DNA of 48,816 nucleotides from JAFGGG01 sp964638895 (GTDB taxonomy: Bacteria > Spirochaetota > Spirochaetia > SZUA-6 > RPPD01). Each line of letters begins with the position of its first letter. Position 1 is the stretch's first letter. The translations under genes and the position numbers were made by a program. Below, one piece after another: positions 44,176 through 48,816 of the stretch. The notes below the pieces were generated by a model. It searched no databases. It saw nothing but the letters and a program-made list of their open reading frames with translations, and was not told where the DNA came from. The stretch spans positions 1-48,816 of the forward strand of contig CAZWYY010000026.1 in the NCBI GenBank assembly GCA_964638895.1, read 5' to 3'.

Positions 44176-45018
44176 ATGAGATCAAAGCTTGTTCTGAAAA
44201 TATTTTTATTATATCTTGCATGTTGCGGTTTTTTTTCCTGCGCCCAAAACGGACAATGGAAACTGGTCTGGCAGGACGAGTTCAATTATCAGGGCGAACC
44301 TGATGCGGGGAAATGGTCTGTGGTCGTAAAACCACCGCGCTGGGTTAATCAGGAGGCTCAGGCCTATGTGGACCGAAAAGATAATTTAAGGGTGGAAAAC
44401 GGACATCTCATAATCCAGGCACGCGGCAGTCATGATAAAGGTTATACCTCCGCGCGCCTTGACACGTTTCTCAACGGGAAGTGGACGTACGGGCGCATAG
44501 AGGTTCGGGCAAAGCTTCCCGCAGGCAGGGGAACATGGCCGGCTATTTTTATGCTGCCTACGGAAAATATAAACAGCGTGTATGGCTGGCCTTCCTCCGG
44601 CGAAATAGACATCATGGAGCATGTGGGTCATAATCCCGGCACAGTACAGGCCAGCGTGCACTGCAGCGAGTATAACCACCTCCAGGGAACTCAGAAATTC
44701 GGCACATTTTATATAGAAGATCCCTTTAATGAATTTCATGTCTACGCCGTGGAATGGTATCCGGACCGGCTGGATTTCTTTGTGGATAAGAACAAGTACT
44801 TTACCTTCCGGAACGAAATGAACGGCTGGAAAACCTGGCCATTTTACAAGGATTTCTATCTGATTCTTAATCTGGCCATCGGCGGTTCATGGGGCGGGGC
44901 CCAGGGCATCGACGATTCCATTTTCCCCACACAGATGATTATTGATTATGTACGGGTATACCAGGCTGATCCGGAAAAATTTTCCCTCAATTTTTCAGAA
45001 CGCGGCACAAAGAATTAA
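44176..45018 (+). CDS. GH16 laminarinase-type lipoprotein
   Basis: A 280-aa surface lipoprotein with lipobox GFFSC (Cys22) and a complete GH16 domain in normal order: WKLVWQDEFN near the start, catalytic GEIDIMEHVG (Glu143, Asp145, Glu148) and the closing MIIDYVRVYQ. The extra residue in the motif (EIDIME) is typical of endo-beta-1,3-glucanases (laminarinases), as opposed to the EIDIE/EIDVE of lichenases. GGGAGAAG lies before ATG 44176, the start of the signal peptide; GTG 44158 is rejected. It is divergent from the GH16-CBM6 gene and shares the operator-rich region with it. Confidence 0.93.
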   Translation: MRSKLVLKIFLLYLACCGFFSCAQNGQWKLVWQDEFNYQGEPDAGKWSVVVKPPRWVNQEAQAYVDRKDNLRVENGHLIIQARGSHDKGYTSARLDTFLNGKWTYGRIEVRAKLPAGRGTWPAIFMLPTENINSVYGWPSSGEIDIMEHVGHNPGTVQASVHCSEYNHLQGTQKFGTFYIEDPFNEFHVYAVEWYPDRLDFFVDKNKYFTFRNEMNGWKTWPFYKDFYLILNLAIGGSWGGAQGIDDSIFPTQMIIDYVRVYQADPEKFSLNFSERGTKN

Positions 45019-45121
45019 TCTTTTCCAGAAGCCTTGGTTTGGTTTTCACCAACAAATTGTGACTTATGAACAGCCATGCAAGCCCTTGACCCGGGTCCCG
45101 GCTGCGACTTACGCCTTTACC

Positions 45122-46810
45122 CTACCCCAATAGTTTAGTTTTATGTTCCACGTCCAACAGCCGCGTGGCAATGTAGCGCTGAATGCCCCGGCGCTCGACG
45201 ACGCCCGCCGTTACGTTATCCTCCCTGATCACCGGCATGTAATCCAGGTGAAAATGGTCCATCATCTCCTCAGCCTCGGTCAGGGGTGTCTCGGGCGTGC
45301 AGGTGGTAACCGGCTTTTCCATGATATCATGGGCAAGCAGGAAATCGGACAGCTCCTGGGCCATCAACGTCTCTTTGATGCTGTCGATGGAGATTATTCC
45401 CATCAGGTGTTTTTTTTCATCCACCACGGGATAATACAGCTCATCGTGTCTGCTGAATACGGAGAGGATTTTTTTAAGGTTGGTATTTTCGGCAATAAAG
45501 GGCAGTTTTTTAGGCACCACGTCGGCTGTTTTGATAGTCTTTATCAGGTCCTCCTGCGTGATATTCAGACCAACCTCACCTGCCTTTACCACCGCGTGCC
45601 TGATGAACGGCGGCCCGATCAACTGTACCACAAAGGTGGTCGCGGTGATGATAACCACGATCACCCCGCCGATATAATCCGGGAACCGCTGCTGGGCCAG
45701 GATGGCCAGACCGATGGCCACGCCGGACTGGCTGAACAGGCACAGGGGCAGGTATTTACTGACCGAGGGTATGGCCTTGGAGAGCAGGCCGCCCAGGCGC
45801 GCTCCGATCATCTTGCCCGCCGTTCTGCCGATCAGATACACGACAATCAGGAGGCCGATTATGACGTTTATCCCGCCCACATTAAGCGAGGTGCCCACCA
45901 GCACAAAGAAGAGAACATATATGGGGGTTGCTATTCGCTCAAGCATGGTAAACAATTCCTTGCTGCGGATGGGCGCGATATTGGTGATTAAAATACCCAT
46001 GATCATGGAAGAAAGCAGCATATCGATGTTCAGGGCAACCGACAGCCCCAATACCAGCAGGATGGCGCCGATACTGAAGGTAAGGATTTTATTTTCATCC
46101 AGAAAGGTACGCAGCAGACGGGCCAACACGTAGCCGCTGCCCGCGCCCACCACCACGGCGGCGCCCACTTCATATCCAAGCCCGGAAAGCTCGCCCAGGA
46201 CGTTTCCGCCCTTCATTCCCAGGAATATGGTGCTTAAGCTGGAAAACACCGCGAATAGAAACAGGGCCAGGATGTCATCCAGGGCCACGACGCCCAGGAG
46301 CATGCTGGTGAGCGGCCCCCTGGTTTTATACTCCCAGAGCACGTCGGTCGTACCGGCCGCGGCCGTGGCCGCGGACATGGATCCCAGCAGCAGGGCCATG
46401 GCCATGGCCACCACCACATTCTGCAGCAGGAACATGCCGATGATGAAGACCAGAATGCCCACGAAGAAAAAAGCGCCCAGGGCCTCAAAAAATAAAATGG
46501 AGATAAACTGCTTTCCGTATTTCTTCAGCGTACTGAGTTTGAGCTCGCCGCCGATCATGAAACTAATCAGGCCCAGCGCAAAATAGTTGAACGGTTCGAA
46601 TTTCTTTACCACGTCAAGCGGTATGAGATGAAGCCCGCTCTGCCCGATGATGATACCGATGATGATATACCCCACCACCTGGGGCACCCTGATCTTCTGA
46701 AACAGCCTGCCGCCGATGGTGCCGCCGAAAAGCGCGAGGCCCAATAAAAGCAGTGTATTCAAATGAGAAAGAGAGATACCTTTAAGAATGGAATCGATGA
46801 ACTCAAGCAT
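45122..46810 (-). CDS. CPA2 (Kef/NhaS-type) cation:proton antiporter with two CBS domains
   Basis: A 562-aa antiporter: about 12-13 membrane helices (1-390) with the family motifs VPQVVGYIIIGIIIG near the N-terminus and VVALDDILALFLFA in the ion-binding helix 6 region (Asp-Asp). A cytoplasmic linker and a pair of CBS domains follow (about 425-555: PVVDEKKHLMGIISIDSI, VTTCTPETPLTEAEEMM). CBS pairs bind adenine nucleotides and could gate transport. It starts one base after the stop of the EIIA gene with AAGGA before its ATG, so the three genes are one operon. Na+ or K+ selectivity cannot be told. Confidence 0.92.
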   Translation of the reverse strand: MLEFIDSILKGISLSHLNTLLLLGLALFGGTIGGRLFQKIRVPQVVGYIIIGIIIGQSGLHLIPLDVVKKFEPFNYFALGLISFMIGGELKLSTLKKYGKQFISILFFEALGAFFFVGILVFIIGMFLLQNVVVAMAMALLLGSMSAATAAAGTTDVLWEYKTRGPLTSMLLGVVALDDILALFLFAVFSSLSTIFLGMKGGNVLGELSGLGYEVGAAVVVGAGSGYVLARLLRTFLDENKILTFSIGAILLVLGLSVALNIDMLLSSMIMGILITNIAPIRSKELFTMLERIATPIYVLFFVLVGTSLNVGGINVIIGLLIVVYLIGRTAGKMIGARLGGLLSKAIPSVSKYLPLCLFSQSGVAIGLAILAQQRFPDYIGGVIVVIITATTFVVQLIGPPFIRHAVVKAGEVGLNITQEDLIKTIKTADVVPKKLPFIAENTNLKKILSVFSRHDELYYPVVDEKKHLMGIISIDSIKETLMAQELSDFLLAHDIMEKPVTTCTPETPLTEAEEMMDHFHLDYMPVIREDNVTAGVVERRGIQRYIATRLLDVEHKTKLLG

Positions 46811-46811
46811 A

Positions 46812-47267
46812 TTATCCTTCCTTTATAAGCCTGTACGCCTCGGCCGGGGTGGGCGCGGCCAGCAGTTTGGCCTTTATGTCGTCGGATTTTAAAAACGCCA
46901 CAACGTGGGAGAGCAGATCGATATACTCCCGCTGCTGGTTCTGCCCCATGACGATCATCACCACCAGTTGGACCCGGCTGTCGTCGATCGAGGCGTAATC
47001 GGAAATCCCCCGGGGTTGTATGCCCATGACAACCAGAGGTTTTTTAACCCCCTCATAGCGAACGTGCGGGATGGCGATGCCGATGCCCATGCCCGTGCTC
47101 ATAAGCTTCTCCCTGTGGAAAATGCGCTCTTCCAGGGTTTTCGCGTCCTGCTTGTGCACGGCTCCCTGATCAACCGCGCATTTTATCAGAGTCAACAGAA
47201 CCCCTTTTTTATCCTGCTCCGACAGGATAATAATTCGCTCCTCGTTTATCATATCCTTTAACGTCAT
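46812..47267 (-). CDS. PTS EIIA-type (PtsN/fructose class) regulatory protein
   Basis: A 151-aa stand-alone EIIA domain of the fructose/nitrogen class. The phospho-accepting His68 lies in GIAIPHVRY, and the fold markers LMSTGMGIG and the C-terminal helix AEAYRLIKEG are present. In this class EIIA often regulates ion transport instead of carrying sugar (PtsN controls K+ transporters in E. coli). Its ATG overlaps the stop of the upstream HTH-EIIA gene (ATGA) and the antiporter follows at once, so regulation of the antiporter by phosphorylation state is a reasonable inference. Confidence 0.92.
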   Translation of the reverse strand: MTLKDMINEERIIILSEQDKKGVLLTLIKCAVDQGAVHKQDAKTLEERIFHREKLMSTGMGIGIAIPHVRYEGVKKPLVVMGIQPRGISDYASIDDSRVQLVVMIVMGQNQQREYIDLLSHVVAFLKSDDIKAKLLAAPTPAEAYRLIKEG

Positions 47268-48007
47268 ATTCCCCCCTTTGTGCCGGAATTATGAAACAGC
47301 TCCTTTTCCTTGTCGGCGAACAACTCAATAACCGCCTGCTCGTCGGGAGCCTGCAGTACCGCCCTGATCAGGGCAAGATCATTGATAATTCTGTTTAACT
47401 GCGCCAGGATGCGCAGGTGAAGCTTCTCACTGTCCGTGCAAAGCAGGAAAAAAAGCGTGGTGTTCTCATTATCCAGGGCCCCAAAATCCGTGCCCGCCCT
47501 GCAGATACCCACCACGAGCAGCGTGATGCCGCGGGGATTTTCCCTGGGACTGCGGATATGCGGAATCGCCACCCCCTTGCCCAGGGCCGTGGTCAGAAGC
47601 TGCTCCCTGGCCAGGAGTTTCTTCACATAGGCCTGTTTGTCCGGGATAATGCCGCCTTGGGAAAGCGGCTCCACAAGCTGGGCCAACACTTGTTCAATAG
47701 TCCCCGGTTTCAAATTCATGATGATAAACGCGCGATGCAGCAGCCTGGTGACGGGAATTACGGCCCGTTCCTCATCGATTACCAGGGTGCCGTGTTCGTT
47801 GTCGGGATTGAAGTATTTCATTTTGGAGATCAGCCAGTTGTCGATCATGGGTTTCACAAAGCGCCACTGGCTGCCTATTTTGGCGCAGGGTATCTCTTCC
47901 CTGTGGGCCATGCGCAGAACGGTTTTTTCGGCGATTTTTAAATATGCCGCAACCTGGCTCAGAGTCATAATTTCATCTTTAAAGTATTCCTGTACTTTAT
48001 TGTCCAT
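47264..48007 (-). CDS. DNA-binding HTH-EIIA fusion regulator
   Basis: A 247-aa fusion: an excisionase/MerR-like winged helix (about 13-62: LSQVAAYLKIAEKTVLRMAHREEIP, GSQWRFVKPMIDNWL) and an EIIA domain of the fructose/nitrogen class (about 75-240) with phospho-accepting His150 in GVAIPHIRS. It should bind DNA in a way that depends on phosphorylation by PTS proteins. It is the first gene of the antiporter operon and a palindrome within its promoter suggests autoregulation. AGAGG precedes ATG 48007. Such HTH-EIIA proteins next to EIIA and a transporter are a pattern I associate with spirochaetes. Confidence 0.9.
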   Translation of the reverse strand: MDNKVQEYFKDEIMTLSQVAAYLKIAEKTVLRMAHREEIPCAKIGSQWRFVKPMIDNWLISKMKYFNPDNEHGTLVIDEERAVIPVTRLLHRAFIIMNLKPGTIEQVLAQLVEPLSQGGIIPDKQAYVKKLLAREQLLTTALGKGVAIPHIRSPRENPRGITLLVVGICRAGTDFGALDNENTTLFFLLCTDSEKLHLRILAQLNRIINDLALIRAVLQAPDEQAVIELFADKEKELFHNSGTKGGI

Positions 48008-48025
48008 TATTGTCCTCTATTTACT

Positions 48026-48053
48026 AGTATAATAACATATTCTATGTTGTCAA
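48026..48053 (-). promoter_or_regulatory. Strong promoter of the EIIA-antiporter operon with internal palindrome
   Basis: Minus strand: TTGACA (48053-48048), a 16-bp spacer, TATACT (48031-48026), about 18 bp before the start codon. The spacer contains the perfect palindrome AACATA-TTC-TATGTT (48034-48048, plus-strand reading), between -35 and -10, where a bound protein would block the polymerase. Confidence 0.75.
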
Positions 48054-48088
48054 GCAGATTAATAGAACTGTTTAGATAATCATTCAGC

Positions 48089-48816
48089 TTAATGCTCCAG
48101 ATATGATAAATCGGCCCGGCGCAATCCCAGCTTTTGGGCTAAAAGACCGCATTCCGTGATACCCGCGGCCACGTCGGACGGCTGATGGGCATCGGAATTG
48201 ATCACCACCCGAATATCATATTCCGCGGCCAGTTCCCAGAATGCGGGTAGCGGATACATGGGCCGCTGCTCCTCACCGGCGGCATGCGGCGGCTTGCGCA
48301 GGCCGAAACTGTTTATCTCAAGGGCCACTCGTTTTCCGGCTGCCGCCGCGAGTATGTCGCCGGCCGCGGCGCGCGCCTCTTTGTCCCATTCCACGTAAAA
48401 CATGCCGAAAATGTCGGGATGGGAGATAAAAGTAAAAAATCCGGATTCTATGGCCTTGATGCAGGCGGCCGTGTACGCCCTTAGTTCCCGTTTGCCCATT
48501 ATACCGCCGTGGGCGCCCTTAAAACCGCCGTCTACCTTAAAGAAATGAGTTCCGGCGATCAGGTAATCCAGGTCGCGCCTGCCCAATAGTTCCTCTTTGT
48601 AGAAATTGTGGTACTGTTTAAAGTAATCGCATTCCAGGCCGGCAAGAATTGTAAGCGCCGGATACTCTTTTCGTGCGGCTTTAATCGCGTCCAGGTAGCC
48701 GTCCAGCTCGTCCATACGCATGCGCACGCTGAGCCAGCGGTTGTCAGGCAGGGGCGTATGATCGGTTATTCCCAGCACCGTAATGCCGCACTCCAGCGCG
48801 GCCCGGGCGTAGTCCC
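48089..48816 (-). CDS. PHP-domain phosphatase (histidinol-phosphatase-like), 5' end beyond window
   Basis: Metal-dependent phosphoesterase of the PHP superfamily, HisK/histidinol-phosphatase group. Visible metal-ligand motifs: GITDHTPL, GLECDYF, GTHFF, ISHPDIF and the closing NSDAHQPSDV. The frame is open to the window edge (DYARAALECGITVLGITDH), so the true N-terminus with the first HxH metal motif lies outside. A GTG at 48778 is in frame but would remove part of the domain. Without other his genes nearby, histidine biosynthesis is only one possibility. Confidence 0.85.
   Translation of the reverse strand, partial: DYARAALECGITVLGITDHTPLPDNRWLSVRMRMDELDGYLDAIKAARKEYPALTILAGLECDYFKQYHNFYKEELLGRRDLDYLIAGTHFFKVDGGFKGAHGGIMGKRELRAYTAACIKAIESGFFTFISHPDIFGMFYVEWDKEARAAAGDILAAAAGKRVALEINSFGLRKPPHAAGEEQRPMYPLPAFWELAAEYDIRVVINSDAHQPSDVAAGITECGLLAQKLGLRRADLSYLEH

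Overview
The window looks like a chromosomal segment of a free-living or gut-associated, Gram-negative-type bacterium, most likely a spirochaete of the Treponema/Spirochaeta lineage. The signs are lipoproteins with loose lipoboxes, a run of MFS permeases, an RRM-type RNA-binding protein, GH94 and GH16 beta-glucan enzymes, and a helix-turn-helix/EIIA - EIIA - cation antiporter operon. There is no rRNA or other phylogenetic marker, so the assignment is inference. No rRNA, tRNA, CRISPR array or transposase gene was found. A run of 100 N (17370-17469) is an assembly gap, and coding sequences are cut at both window ends.

Layout. 1-7932: MFS permease (cut at the left edge), cold-shock-like RRM protein, deoC, a second MFS permease, then a GH94 phosphorylase followed closely by a membrane diguanylate cyclase. 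7970-16162 (all minus strand): a proton-pump-type P-type ATPase, two tandem HtrA proteases, a small lipoprotein, and a histidine kinase/OmpR-type regulator pair. Three promoters in this block share one 54-bp architecture, which makes it look like an envelope-stress regulon. 16276-25012: a glycosyltransferase and PlsC acyltransferase on either side of the gap, a secreted protein, then an SDR - MATE - condensation-type acyltransferase - (broken) acyltransferase-3 series, a GH16 without signal peptide and an alpha/beta hydrolase. 25142-38568: an exported barrel-like protein, a membrane protein, a hybrid histidine kinase, an MFS permease, a relic of an OmpA C-terminus, a polyprenyl-phosphate glycosyltransferase, a giant two-module GT-C/PMT glycosyltransferase, another GT2, and a YgiQ-type radical SAM protein.

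38573-45018 is a beta-glucan degradation locus. It holds a decayed GH5 fragment and a naturally circularly permuted GH16 lichenase (Fibrobacter type) on a visibly AT-rich stretch, a LacI regulator, a lipoprotein with a C-terminal discoidin (CBM32-like) domain, a GH16-polyglycine-CBM6 lipoprotein and a laminarinase-type GH16 lipoprotein. Near-identical 14-bp palindromes lie just upstream of the -35 box of all three GH16 genes here, so the LacI protein probably controls them as one regulon. Together with the GH94 phosphorylase and the GH16 lacking a signal peptide, this suggests surface hydrolysis of mixed-linkage or beta-1,3-glucan followed by phosphorolysis inside the cell.

45122-48007 is a three-gene operon (HTH-EIIA, EIIA, CPA2 antiporter with CBS domains) with a strong promoter and a palindrome between -35 and -10. 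The window ends inside a PHP-type phosphatase.
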